Below, in pieces: positions 45,314-54,077 of a stretch of 55,626 nt of DNA. This stretch comes from an uncultured Desulfovibrio sp. (lineage in GTDB: Bacteria; Desulfobacterota; Desulfovibrionia; Desulfovibrionales; Desulfovibrionaceae). Each line of letters opens with the position of its first letter. Within the stretch, counting starts at the first letter, position 1. The stretch spans positions 1 through 55,626 of the forward strand of contig CALVHG010000009.1 in the NCBI GenBank assembly GCA_944327285.1, given 5' to 3'. The notes beneath the pieces were generated by a model. It saw nothing but the letters and a program-made list of their open reading frames with translations, did not search any database and was not told where the DNA came from. A program made the position numbers and the translations under genes.

Positions 45314-46162
45314 ATGCCGCGAGAGCATCATACGCCGTCAGCAACATGCCAAGAGCCGGGCGTCGCATTTGTTCAGGGAGTGTCCGAGCTTATCGACGAT
45401 AAGAAAAGCTCCACAGAGTTCGGCGAATTTTATAAATATTGCGAAGTCGACAAATATCCTCACGATGCAGTGCGAAAAGTGATTGAAAACAATATGCTTT
45501 GCGTGCTGATGTGCTGCTGTAATAGCTTTCCGGGAACAGGAAGCTCAAACAGGGTGTTTCAGGGCTGCGTCAAGGATATTCTTGACGAGGTCAATGAGGT
45601 AAGAAAGAGGAGAAGGAAACTTCCCACGAGCCGCTTTCTGGCAGAACACAGTATTAATATACAACTCAACGAAGTGGGCAGAGGGCAAATGAATCCCGGC
45701 GGCCCTCCCAAACGGCCCGGCCAGACATTAAAACGCCCGGATGTCGGCATACTGAAGCAGACTCCTGTGGCGCCGTCCTCAGGCCCTGGCACAATCGTCA
45801 TGGATGATTTTGAACGTTTTGTTGAAATGAAATTTCCGACAGAATCTCAAGATCCGAAAACCCATCAAGAGCAGCTCGATGCGTATCTTTCATGGAAGAA
45901 GGAAGTTACGTTTATGGCGACAGAGCATCATCCCTCCGAGATGACTCACGAACTGTTTTCCTATTGGGTGTGCGATTGTAATACTATACAAGAACAAAAT
46001 CTGCTCAAGCTCGAAAAACAACCTTCCATCGAAGAAGAACTGGAACGCCGAAGAGCCAATGCCCAGCGTGCACTGGAGAACTTCTTCATGTTCTTTCCCA
46101 TGGGCAGGGCCTTCAGGATACTGAAAGGTATCGGCACCCTGGCAAGGCAGTTTTTCGCCTAA
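45314..46162 (+). CDS. tseV: VRR-Nuc type T6SS DNase effector, TseV-like
   Basis: A 282-residue probable antibacterial nuclease. A PD-(D/E)xK core is visible: RPDVGIL (Asp143), VEMKFP (Glu171 and Lys173), and a helix with QEQLDAYLSW (Gln187). The 'PDVxIL...VEMKFP' text is typical of VRR-Nuc effectors of the TseV group, which cleave structured DNA in target cells. A Cys-rich segment (LCVLMCCCNSF) precedes it, and a hydrophobic C-terminal stretch (FFMFFPMGRAFRIL) follows. It is flanked by the DUF4123 adaptor and a DUF3396 protein, the known TsiV-type immunity family for TseV. The name rests on motif and context, not on a database search. Confidence 0.78.
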   Translation: MPREHHTPSATCQEPGVAFVQGVSELIDDKKSSTEFGEFYKYCEVDKYPHDAVRKVIENNMLCVLMCCCNSFPGTGSSNRVFQGCVKDILDEVNEVRKRRRKLPTSRFLAEHSINIQLNEVGRGQMNPGGPPKRPGQTLKRPDVGILKQTPVAPSSGPGTIVMDDFERFVEMKFPTESQDPKTHQEQLDAYLSWKKEVTFMATEHHPSEMTHELFSYWVCDCNTIQEQNLLKLEKQPSIEEELERRRANAQRALENFFMFFPMGRAFRILKGIGTLARQFFA

Positions 46163-46194
46163 CTATGCTACATTCAGAAAAAGAAGGAATTTCT

Positions 46195-47244
46195 ATGGAA
46201 AATATCAGGGAAAGCCTTGACGGATTCGCCCTGCCGACCCCGAATGGAGTCCAGAGTAACAGCATCACGGAAACTTTAGGCTGGGTCGGCCTCACCTGCA
46301 TTCTGTACTTTGAGAGGGGATACTTGCCGGAAGTGCAGGCCGGGGTCTGCGAGTGCATCAGGGAGTACGTTCAAATTCTGGGAAAGGAAGCGCGCAGCTG
46401 CGTCAGCCTTACCAATCGCCTTGTGCTGGCAAAGAAAAAAGGGCTGCCACTCCCGAATGAAGAGCAAATACGCAAAAAGCAGGAGAAAGGCCATCGCTTT
46501 GCTTCCTATATTGTCTCTTCCAATGCAACACTCGAATATTTTTACATTCAGCCGCCCAAATGCATGTTTGATCTGACTCTTCGGCTGATGGAGTATAATC
46601 CATATTTTTATCAGGGCAAGGACATCAGCTATATTTTCGCAGGTTTTGCGCCCTCGCTATTCCTTGTGGACGAGCCTCCCATTCCCTTTGCGGAACTGGT
46701 GCTCTCGTGGTGCAAACGCCTGCGTCCGGTAAGCGGCGCCGCCGGATGGGGCGTCACGCGCGCATGCGGCTTTCCTGCATCAGAATATGTGCGCCCATAC
46801 ATCGCGCCTTATCTTCTGCGCTTCCCCGGCCTGAACCTGCCTACAACATTTCCGACCCACCCTTTTATAAATCAAATTTCAGATATCAACTGGTTGACTA
46901 TTATCAACGAAGAGCTGGCCGCGCGCGCAGGCGGCCCGGAACGGCTCTGGTCCCTGGGAGAAAATATTCCCGTAGTCGAATATCCCGGCGGCTATGTGAT
47001 TCAGGCCGGGCCCAGACCGGAAATCGGCGACAGGAGCAAGGGAGATATCCCCCGCTTTTACGGCAAGGTGCAGGATTTGCTGCGCCCTCTTTATCCGCCT
47101 CGGGGACAAATGATGTATCCCACGAACATTGTTCTGCCCCCGGACGCCGCCACCGGTTTTATTCCTCCCAAATCGGACCCCGATCCCAAGAATCAAAAGT
47201 ATACGCATGATTTTCTTAGTCTATGGCTGCATCGTTTTGAGTAA
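46195..47244 (+). CDS. tsiV: DUF3396 immunity protein, TsiV-like, first copy
   Basis: A 349-residue cytoplasmic protein of the DUF3396 family, which neutralises VRR-Nuc T6SS toxins. Family text includes LDGFALPTPNG, VSGAAGWGVTRACGF, ISDINWLTIINEELAARAGG and EYPGGYVIQAGPRPEIGD. Cys in RACGF is at the position where the second copy has TGA. ATG 46195 is chosen because it matches the start of the second copy and follows AAGGAA; ATG 46165 is upstream in frame. It lies directly after the nuclease, as expected for an immunity gene. Confidence 0.85.
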   Translation: MENIRESLDGFALPTPNGVQSNSITETLGWVGLTCILYFERGYLPEVQAGVCECIREYVQILGKEARSCVSLTNRLVLAKKKGLPLPNEEQIRKKQEKGHRFASYIVSSNATLEYFYIQPPKCMFDLTLRLMEYNPYFYQGKDISYIFAGFAPSLFLVDEPPIPFAELVLSWCKRLRPVSGAAGWGVTRACGFPASEYVRPYIAPYLLRFPGLNLPTTFPTHPFINQISDINWLTIINEELAARAGGPERLWSLGENIPVVEYPGGYVIQAGPRPEIGDRSKGDIPRFYGKVQDLLRPLYPPRGQMMYPTNIVLPPDAATGFIPPKSDPDPKNQKYTHDFLSLWLHRFE

Positions 47245-47468
47245 CAGGCGCATGAGGCCGGGCTCCCCCGCACTCAGTGTTCGCGGCCCGGCCTACCGAA
47301 GCGTCGCGAAATGCGGAGGACTCAACGCAAGGCGGACCGGGTATTGACACGATGTCGAGATCTTCCGACTCTCAAACAACGAAAATCTTAGTTCTTCCGC
47401 CCCAGACGTTCTCGTAAAACGAAAATACCCGCGGGAGACACGATAGCCAGACATCAGGGAGAGCTCTT
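47245..47468 (+). repeat. Duplicated 3' flank of the tsiV copies
   Basis: About 100 bases after each tsiV stop are alike: CATGAGGCCGGGCTCCCCCG, then GCGGAGGACTCAACGCAAGG and CGGACCG. They occur at 47248-47340 and 48521-48613, showing that the tsiV unit was duplicated with its trailer. No gene was found in the remainder. Confidence 0.7.
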
Positions 47469-48518
47469 ATGGAAGATATCAGGGAAAGCCTTGACGGATT
47501 CGCCCTGCCAGCCCCGGATGGAGCCCAGGACGACAGCATCACGGAAACTCTGGGCTGGGTCGGCCTCACCTGCATTCTGTACTTTGAGGGGGGACACCTG
47601 CCGGAAGTGCAGTCCGAGGTCTGCGAGTGCATCAGGGAGTACGTTCAGATTCTGGAAGAGGAGGCGCGAAGCTGCCTCACCCTTACCGATCGCCTTGTCC
47701 TGGCAAAGAAAAAAGGGCTGCCGCTCCCGGATGAAGAGCAAATACGCAAATGGCAGGAGAAAGGCCATCGTTTTGCTTCCTATATTGTTTCTTCCAATGC
47801 CACGCGCGAAGATTTTTACATTCAGCCGCCGAAATACATGCTGGATGTAACTCTCCAGCTGACATCAGGTGATTCCTGTCTTCCTCAGGACAAGGACATC
47901 AGCTATATTTCCGCCGGTTTTGCGCCCTCGTTCTTCCTTGTGAACGAGCCCCCTATTTCCTTTGCGGAACTGGTGCTCGCGTGGTGCAGACGACTGAAGC
48001 CGGTAAGCGGCGCCGCTGGATGGGGCGTTACGCGCGCGTGAGACTTCCCCGCATCGGAAGATGTGCGCCCTTTCATTGCACCTTATCTTCTGCGCTTCCC
48101 CGGCCTGAACCTGCCCGAAACGCTCTCGACCTATCTCTTTGTGGAGCACATTTCGGATATTAACTGGCTGACTATTATCAATGAAAAGCTGGCCGCGCGC
48201 ATAGGCGGCCCGGAACGGCTCCGGGCTCTGGGAGAAAATATCCCCATAATCGAATACCCCGGCGGCTATATAATTCAAGCCGGTCCCCGGCCGGAAATGG
48301 GCGACAGGAGCAAGGGAGATATCCCCCGCTTCTACGGCAAGGTACAGGATTTGCTGCGCCCTCTTTATCCGCCTCTGGAAAAAATGCTGCCCCCCGAAAA
48401 GATTGTTCTGCCCCCGGACGCCGCCATCGGATATGTTCCCTCGGACCTGGACACTGACATTGAGAATCAGGAGTACATGCAAGACTTTCCTACTCTATGG
48501 CTGCATCGTTTTGAGTAA
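47469..48518 (+). pseudogene. tsiV second copy, interrupted by an in-frame TGA
   Basis: A 349-codon copy of the preceding immunity gene, roughly 80-85% alike by eye. The frame is intact from MEDIRESLDG to LWLHRFE except for a single TGA at 48039-48041. The aligned codon is TGC (Cys, RACGF) in the first copy, and the third, fused copy also has Cys there (APVCDP). Nothing else is shifted or lost. The simplest reading is a recent nonsense mutation in a spare immunity gene. Reading as selenocysteine is possible in this bacterial group but unproved: the stem CTTCC/GGAAG (48044-48060) is too close and lacks the usual apical GU. Confidence 0.75.
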
Positions 48519-48520
48519 CA

Positions 48521-48770
48521 GACACATGAGGCCGGGCTCCCCCGCACGCAGCGTTCGCGGCCCGTCATACCGACACGCCGCGGAATGCGGAGGACTCAAC
48601 GCAAGGCGGACCGAAACAACTCAAATCTCTCGGCAAAGTTTTTCCCGTGGTCGGATATCCGGCGGCTCTATGATTCAGGCCGGTCCCCGACCGGAAGTCG
48701 GCAATAAAGAGTCGGAAAACACTCCACGCTTTTACGTAGGGCGCATAATCTGCCGCGCCCCTCTCTCCGC
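48521..48770 (+). pseudogene. Trailer duplicate and third, degraded tsiV fragment
   Basis: After the duplicated trailer, 48615-48770 encodes broken C-terminal TsiV text (SLGKVFPVVGYP in one frame, then GGSMIQAGPRPEVGNK and TPRFY in another), so a frameshifted remnant of a further copy remains. It shows that the locus has lost or gained immunity copies more than once. Confidence 0.7.
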
Positions 48771-48905
48771 CGCGGGAATGCATGCTCATCTTATCGACCT
48801 TCCCCAGAACAGCGTTGAAGATAACAAACAGCTTTACCCCTTCGCCGAGCAGAGGATGCGTCGCTTCGACCGGCCCGGACGCGAGGGAGACACGGCGCGG
48901 GACCA

Positions 48906-48930
48906 AGCGGGAAAAAACGCTTTTCCCGCT
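48906..48930 (+). other. Hairpin before the adaptor-immunity fusion
   Basis: AGCGGGAAAA pairs exactly with TTTTCCCGCT around AACGC. No T-run follows on the plus strand. The rest of 48771-48982 has no gene I can support. Confidence 0.5.
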
Positions 48931-48982
48931 CAAAAAACACGCGGCAACACAGCGCTGACACAGCCATATTCCCGGAGTTCCC

Positions 48983-50887
48983 ATGAATCCACCTGAAGAC
49001 ACAACGCCAATTCAGTCCATAAACGTCAATGACGCGCCGGAAATCGTCGCCAAGGCAATCCAGTCATCCCGCCATTTTGTTGCCGTCGCGCAAGGGAATG
49101 ACGCTGCGGAGCCCTTGCTGCTGTTCCCTTTCTCAAAAGAGAAGAAATATGATCCTGATTTTTTTTCCAATCTGGAGCGTCTGCCCTGCATTCTTCTCAT
49201 CTCAACCAGAGAAGCCCCGGAACTGCATCAATTCCTCCAGCACAGAACGACAATCAGGCGGACGGACGGCTCGACCTTCTTGTTCCGGTTCTCTCCTCAC
49301 GCGCTGGGAGCCCTTCTCAAGACGCTGACGCGACAGCGCGCCGCGCAATTTTTCGGTCCCGTGGAAGCGCTGTTCTGGCCTGTTATCGACAAGCAGAACA
49401 AGGCGGTCTGGAACTACAGCTCTCTCCTCAGGCCCGCCGCGACAGACAGCGACCCGCAGAATTCGGAAACGCTGCCCGCCTGGGAAATGACTGACAGGGA
49501 GTGGACCGATTTTCAGCGACATTGCGAGCAAGACAAACGCGCACAGGACACCGCCGTCAACCCGCTGTTTGCCGACTGGCTGCGCAGACTAGGCGAAGAC
49601 TTCAAGGAAAAAACGCCGCCTCCGAATCCTGGGGACGCCACGGCGCGCGCGCAGAGCCTGTTCCGGCACGCGCTGGGGGCCATATCCATCGCAGTTCCCT
49701 GGGAAAGAACACTGCTCACGGGAAGAGGCAAGGCGGACCTGGCCGCCAGCCCTGACGGCTTTGCCCTGCCGACAGAAATCGAAAGCAACGCCGACAGCCG
49801 GAAAGAAGCCCCGGAATGTCCGCCTCTCGACAAGCCGACCTCGGCTGCGGACGTCCTGAATCGGCATCATAAACGCTTCCTGCACGGCCTGAACAGGCTT
49901 TCGCAGCCTGTCTCCTGGAGCGACAGGCTCTGGAAGAAAAGCGCGAAAGAATCGATCAGGGCCTGCCTTGACGGTTTTGTGCTCCCCGCGCTGGATCAGC
50001 CGTTCGGAGCGCCGTCCGCGGGGCGCGTCGGGCTTATGTGCCTGCTGCATTTCCGGGGCGGACACCTGGCGAAAATTCAGGAAGGAGTCTGCGAGTGCAT
50101 CCGGGAATATGCCCGAATTCCGGGCAATACGCCGCGATGCTCCGTCACGCCTGCCGGGCGGCTCGTTCTGGCGGACGCAAAACGGCTAACGCTTCCAGAT
50201 GAAGCCCGGATAGACAAAATGCGGGAACAGGGCAAACGGGAATTTTTCTGCCTGCTTTCTTCTTCCGCAACACGCGACGACTACGAACGACAGCCCCCCG
50301 ACAGCCTGCTTCAGGCTCGATTGTACCTGAACGAGACGCCTCCTCCCCGCGCGAAAAAAAAGGCGGCTCCGGCCCTGCCTCCCGTGCCGCTCGACCGGCA
50401 AATAAGCACTCTCGCCGCCTTTTTCCCGCCCTCGCTGTTTCTTATGGACGCGCAGCCCCTTTCCTTTGCCGCAATGCTGCTCCGGTGGTGCGAACGCCTG
50501 CGCCCGGTCAGCGGCGTCGCGGGATGGGGCATCGCGCCTGTGTGTGATCCCGCGCAGGCAAAAGGCATGACGCCGTTTCTTTTGCCGCATCTCCGGCGCT
50601 TTCCGGGTCTGGGCATAATCCCCCATCTCGCCAGCGAGCCTGCGGAACCCGCCGTTTCCGTCAACTGGCTGACCATTCTTGATGAAGAGCTGACAGCGCG
50701 CATCGGCGGCCCGGAACGGCTCGCGGCGCTCGGCAAGGATTTTCCGATAACCGAATATCCCGGCGGCCATATGATTCAGGCCGGTCCCCGGCCGGAAATC
50801 GGCGACAGCAACAGGGGGGACGCCCCCCGCTTCTACGATAACGTGCGGGAGTTGCTGCGCCCTCTCGCCCCGCCGCAGCACCCCTGA
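48983..50887 (+). CDS. DUF4123 adaptor fused to a DUF3396 (TsiV) immunity domain
   Basis: A 634-residue protein with an unusual join. Residues about 25-200 are a DUF4123 adaptor (FLQHR; LTRQRAAQFFGPVEALFWP at 115-133; the first beta strands are shorter than in the free adaptor). Residues about 200-320 are a Pro/Ala-rich linker. Residues about 322-634 are a complete-looking TsiV domain (SIRACLDGFVLPALD, VSGVAGWGIAPVCDP, VNWLTILDEELTARIGG, EYPGGHMIQAGPRPEIGD). GGAG precedes the ATG. In the first unit the same two domains flank the nuclease gene, so this looks like an in-frame loss of the effector. Whether it acts in loading, protection or both is unknown. Confidence 0.85.
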   Translation: MNPPEDTTPIQSINVNDAPEIVAKAIQSSRHFVAVAQGNDAAEPLLLFPFSKEKKYDPDFFSNLERLPCILLISTREAPELHQFLQHRTTIRRTDGSTFLFRFSPHALGALLKTLTRQRAAQFFGPVEALFWPVIDKQNKAVWNYSSLLRPAATDSDPQNSETLPAWEMTDREWTDFQRHCEQDKRAQDTAVNPLFADWLRRLGEDFKEKTPPPNPGDATARAQSLFRHALGAISIAVPWERTLLTGRGKADLAASPDGFALPTEIESNADSRKEAPECPPLDKPTSAADVLNRHHKRFLHGLNRLSQPVSWSDRLWKKSAKESIRACLDGFVLPALDQPFGAPSAGRVGLMCLLHFRGGHLAKIQEGVCECIREYARIPGNTPRCSVTPAGRLVLADAKRLTLPDEARIDKMREQGKREFFCLLSSSATRDDYERQPPDSLLQARLYLNETPPPRAKKKAAPALPPVPLDRQISTLAAFFPPSLFLMDAQPLSFAAMLLRWCERLRPVSGVAGWGIAPVCDPAQAKGMTPFLLPHLRRFPGLGIIPHLASEPAEPAVSVNWLTILDEELTARIGGPERLAALGKDFPITEYPGGHMIQAGPRPEIGDSNRGDAPRFYDNVRELLRPLAPPQHP

Positions 50888-50950
50888 CAGAGCGGCTGGG
50901 CGGAAGGCCCGCTAAAAAAATCGCTTCAAGGCGTCATTACGCATGATTTT

Positions 50951-51000
50951 CCTGTCCGGCGCGGACGTTTCCCCGCAGAAATGTCCGCGCCGAAGACAGG
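50951..51000 (+). other. Long stem-loop in the vgrG2 leader
   Basis: CCTGTCCGGCGCGGACGTTTC pairs with GAAATGTCCGCGCC...GACAGG to give about 20 base pairs with a small bulge and a 6-base loop. It ends about 57 bases before the vgrG2 start. No T-run follows, so it may affect translation or RNA stability. No gene is supported in 50888-51057. Confidence 0.6.
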
Positions 51001-51057
51001 GAAAAACATTCACGAATCAACGCGGCAACGCTTTTCAGGGTTGCAAGGGGACGTTTC

Positions 51058-53121
51058 ATGTCGCTGCCAGCCAACACCGCCTGGTTCACGCTGACTCTCA
51101 ACGGCCGCACCGACTTTTCAGTCTTTTCCTTTTCCGGAGAGGAAGCCGTCAGCACTCCCTATGAGTTCTCCGTGGAACTGCTGCATCCCTCAGATTCGGA
51201 AAATTCGACATCGTTCATCGGTGCGCCCGCGCTGCTGCGCGTCAGGGATCGATCGGGACAGGCCCGCCCGGTGCATGGTCTGGTGCGGGAAATGAAGTAT
51301 CTGCGCCGGGGCAATCATCTCGCGCACTACCAGTGCGTCATCGTCCCCCGCCTGTGGTTTCTCGGACAAACGCGGAACCACCGTATTTTCCAGCATCAAA
51401 GCGCGCCGGAAATCATCCGGCGCATTCTGGAAGAACAGAATTTCACGGCGGACTCCTTCGCCTTTAAATGCTTTCATGACTACCCGGAACGGGAATACTG
51501 CGTGCAATACGGCGAATCCGATCTCCACTTCATTTCCCGCCTGTGCGAGGAAGAAGGCATATACTACTATTTTGAGCATACGGAGAACGGGCATTGCCTG
51601 TGCTTTTCCGACATGCCGGGCGGTCCGCGCATCGCCGGGGAAGCCGCGCTTCGCTATTTTCCCGGCTCCGGACAGCCCGCCGATACCGCCGTCGTCTCCC
51701 GCGCGACAATTCTCTCCCGAAGCGTCAGCGACAGGGCGACCCTGCGCGACTGGAACTTTCTCACCCCGTCCGCCATTCTGGAATCTTCCGCCTTTGAAGC
51801 GGCATTCGACAAAGCCCCGGCTGTGCCGGGCATGCGCGCCGAAACGTACCGCTCGCCCCATCTGTATCAGACGCGGGAAGAAGGAGCGCGCCATGCCGCC
51901 TTGCAGCTGCGGCGTCAGCTGACGTTTCAGACCTGTCTGGAAGCCGAGGCCGACGTTTCCCGTTTTCTGCCGGGCTTCACCTTTGTCCTTTTCGGACATG
52001 AACGCGCGGAGCTCAACGCGGGCTGGTGGATAGTCGGCGTCGCGCACCGCGGCGAGCAACCCCAGGCGCTGGGCCGCGAAGCCCCGGATCGCGGCATGAC
52101 CTATGCGTCGCGTCTGACGGCCATCCCGGAGACAGCGCGCTTTGTCCCTGACCTTACCCATCCCCGCAGCAGAATATGGGGCGACCAGACCGCCATTGTC
52201 ACCGGCCCCGCCGACGAGGAAATCTACCCGGACGCCTACGGGCGGGTAAAGGTGCAATTTTTCTGGGATCGGGAAGGAAAGCAGGACGAAAACACCTGCT
52301 GCTGGATACGGGTTTCGCAGGGCTGGGCCGGAACGGAATTCGGCGCAATGGCCCTGCCTCGCATCGGGCAGGAAGTCATTGTTTCCTTTCTGGAAGGCGA
52401 TCCGGATCGTCCGCTCATTACCGGACGCCTGTACAATGCGGGAGCCATGCCGCCCCATCCGCTGCTGGCGCACAAGACGCGCACCGTCCTCCGAAGCATG
52501 TCTTCCCCCGGCGGCGACGGGCCGGGCGGCTTCAATGAACTGCGCCTCGAAGACAAGGCCGGCGAAGAAGAAATGTATCTTCATGCCGAAAAAGACGTCA
52601 ACATTCATATCAAGAACGACTGGAAGGAACACATCCTGCGCGACAAGCACGTGAGCGTGGATCGCCATGCCTATGTCCGCACGCAACGCGAAACTCATGA
52701 AACCCTGGACGGCGCGCGCAAAACCGAACTCCATGCCAACGATAACCTGATTCTGCGCGCAACAAGCCATGCCGCCATCGACGGCAGCTGGCTGTGCCGG
52801 GTCGGCGCGGAAACGCACCTGTACGCCGGGGAAACAGCCGTGTTCGAAGCCGGAACGGAAGCGACGCTCAAAGGAGGCGCATCCTGGATCCGCTTCACGC
52901 CCTCCGGCGTCGCCGCGGGCGGAAGCAGCGTTTCGCTCGGAGGCGGCAAGAGCCCCGCCGGAGGAACGCCCGCCGCTCCTCTTGCGCCGCTTGCGACGCG
53001 CGCCGTCGCGGCGGAAGTCTGCCCTGTCGCGTCGCTGCTATGTCTGCAAGTCGCCCGCGAGCAGGACGCGCCCTTTGCGGGCTCCTGCTCCGCAGGCTGC
53101 GGACAGGGGGCGGAACAATGA
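51058..53121 (+). CDS. vgrG: T6SS spike protein VgrG, second copy
   Basis: A 687-residue VgrG. Residues about 1-115 and 315-687 differ moderately from the first copy, while the centre is nearly the same, with an identical tract of about 458 bases (offset 8830 from vgrG1). The OB-fold (YPDAYGRVKVQFFWDREGKQDENTCCW) and needle regions are present. The C-terminal tail is Cys-rich (CPVASLLCLQ; SCSAGCGQG) and unrelated to that of vgrG1, as expected if it recruits a different adaptor. The stop overlaps the next gene by ATGA. Confidence 0.96.
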   Translation: MSLPANTAWFTLTLNGRTDFSVFSFSGEEAVSTPYEFSVELLHPSDSENSTSFIGAPALLRVRDRSGQARPVHGLVREMKYLRRGNHLAHYQCVIVPRLWFLGQTRNHRIFQHQSAPEIIRRILEEQNFTADSFAFKCFHDYPEREYCVQYGESDLHFISRLCEEEGIYYYFEHTENGHCLCFSDMPGGPRIAGEAALRYFPGSGQPADTAVVSRATILSRSVSDRATLRDWNFLTPSAILESSAFEAAFDKAPAVPGMRAETYRSPHLYQTREEGARHAALQLRRQLTFQTCLEAEADVSRFLPGFTFVLFGHERAELNAGWWIVGVAHRGEQPQALGREAPDRGMTYASRLTAIPETARFVPDLTHPRSRIWGDQTAIVTGPADEEIYPDAYGRVKVQFFWDREGKQDENTCCWIRVSQGWAGTEFGAMALPRIGQEVIVSFLEGDPDRPLITGRLYNAGAMPPHPLLAHKTRTVLRSMSSPGGDGPGGFNELRLEDKAGEEEMYLHAEKDVNIHIKNDWKEHILRDKHVSVDRHAYVRTQRETHETLDGARKTELHANDNLILRATSHAAIDGSWLCRVGAETHLYAGETAVFEAGTEATLKGGASWIRFTPSGVAAGGSSVSLGGGKSPAGGTPAAPLAPLATRAVAAEVCPVASLLCLQVAREQDAPFAGSCSAGCGQGAEQ

Positions 53122-54077
53122 ACGAATCCATGTCAATCGTAACGCCGGAGGCTCTGCGAGAGTGGTTTTCGCGGCAAGAGACCGACGAGGCTTCCCGCTC
53201 CCAGTGGGGCGGCGTTATCGACAGGCTGCCAGAAGAAGATATGCGCCCGTTGTTGCGGGAATATGCGTCCGTCGTCAGATTCCGGCCGCTGTTTTACAAC
53301 ACGCCCTACGCGCATCTTCTGGAAGGTTCGCCTTTCCTGTTCGACCTTTCCTCCGAGAGCGGCCCCTTTCTGGCCTGTCTGCATGCTCTCCCCCGCCCCT
53401 GGGGTTTTCTGTGGGAAGGCGCGGCCTCTCCGCAACAGACGCAACAGCACTGGCAAAGCCTGCTGACGGCGGAACTGCCAACCCGGCAGCTGACGCACTT
53501 TCGCTTTTACAGCCCGGCCGTATTTGCGGGAATGGCCGACGCCTGTACGGCAAAGGAACTTTCCTGGCTGCTTGGCCCGCTGGCGCATGCTCTTGTCCCC
53601 ATGCGCCATACCCGGCTCCCCGAAAAGGCGGAGCGCGAGAACGACTGGCTTTGCGTAAAAAATCCCCTTCTCGAAGCGCGTTCGGCACAGGCCATTGCCG
53701 AAGAATATCAGCCGATCGGCAGCCCCTGGTGGCAGGTGACAGACGCGCACCTGCACGCCTTTGCGGATGTTCTGGACAACGTCTATCAGGACAATCTGGA
53801 ACTGCGCCTGTGGGAAAACTATCCCGTACAGGCCAGAGAAATTGACGCGCAATACGGCAGCGTCCGCAATTTTATTGCCGCCTCCCTGCGGGAAGCCCGC
53901 GCCTGCGGCTTTCATACTCCGCAACAACAATACAGATTCATGCTGCTTGGCGTGCATTACGATTTTCGCACGGAATCCTGTCCGCAGGCCCGGAACATAA
54001 AGGACCTTGCCCGCCATAATCCGGAAAAAGCCCTGGATCAGCTCGAAAAAATGCTGAGGAATCCCCATTATGAATAA
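53118..54077 (+). CDS. DUF4123 adaptor/chaperone, second copy
   Basis: A 319-residue protein in the adaptor position. Its DUF4123-type layout (YNTPYAHLLEGSPFLFDL; HFRFYSPAVFAGMADACTAKELSWLLGPLAHALVP) differs from the first adaptor, and the C-terminal half (about 190-319) is helical. The start overlaps vgrG2 by 4 bases and its end overlaps the next gene by 8 bases, so vgrG2, adaptor and effector are coupled. It probably loads the effector at 54070-55305. Confidence 0.85.
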   Translation: MNESMSIVTPEALREWFSRQETDEASRSQWGGVIDRLPEEDMRPLLREYASVVRFRPLFYNTPYAHLLEGSPFLFDLSSESGPFLACLHALPRPWGFLWEGAASPQQTQQHWQSLLTAELPTRQLTHFRFYSPAVFAGMADACTAKELSWLLGPLAHALVPMRHTRLPEKAERENDWLCVKNPLLEARSAQAIAEEYQPIGSPWWQVTDAHLHAFADVLDNVYQDNLELRLWENYPVQAREIDAQYGSVRNFIAASLREARACGFHTPQQQYRFMLLGVHYDFRTESCPQARNIKDLARHNPEKALDQLEKMLRNPHYE

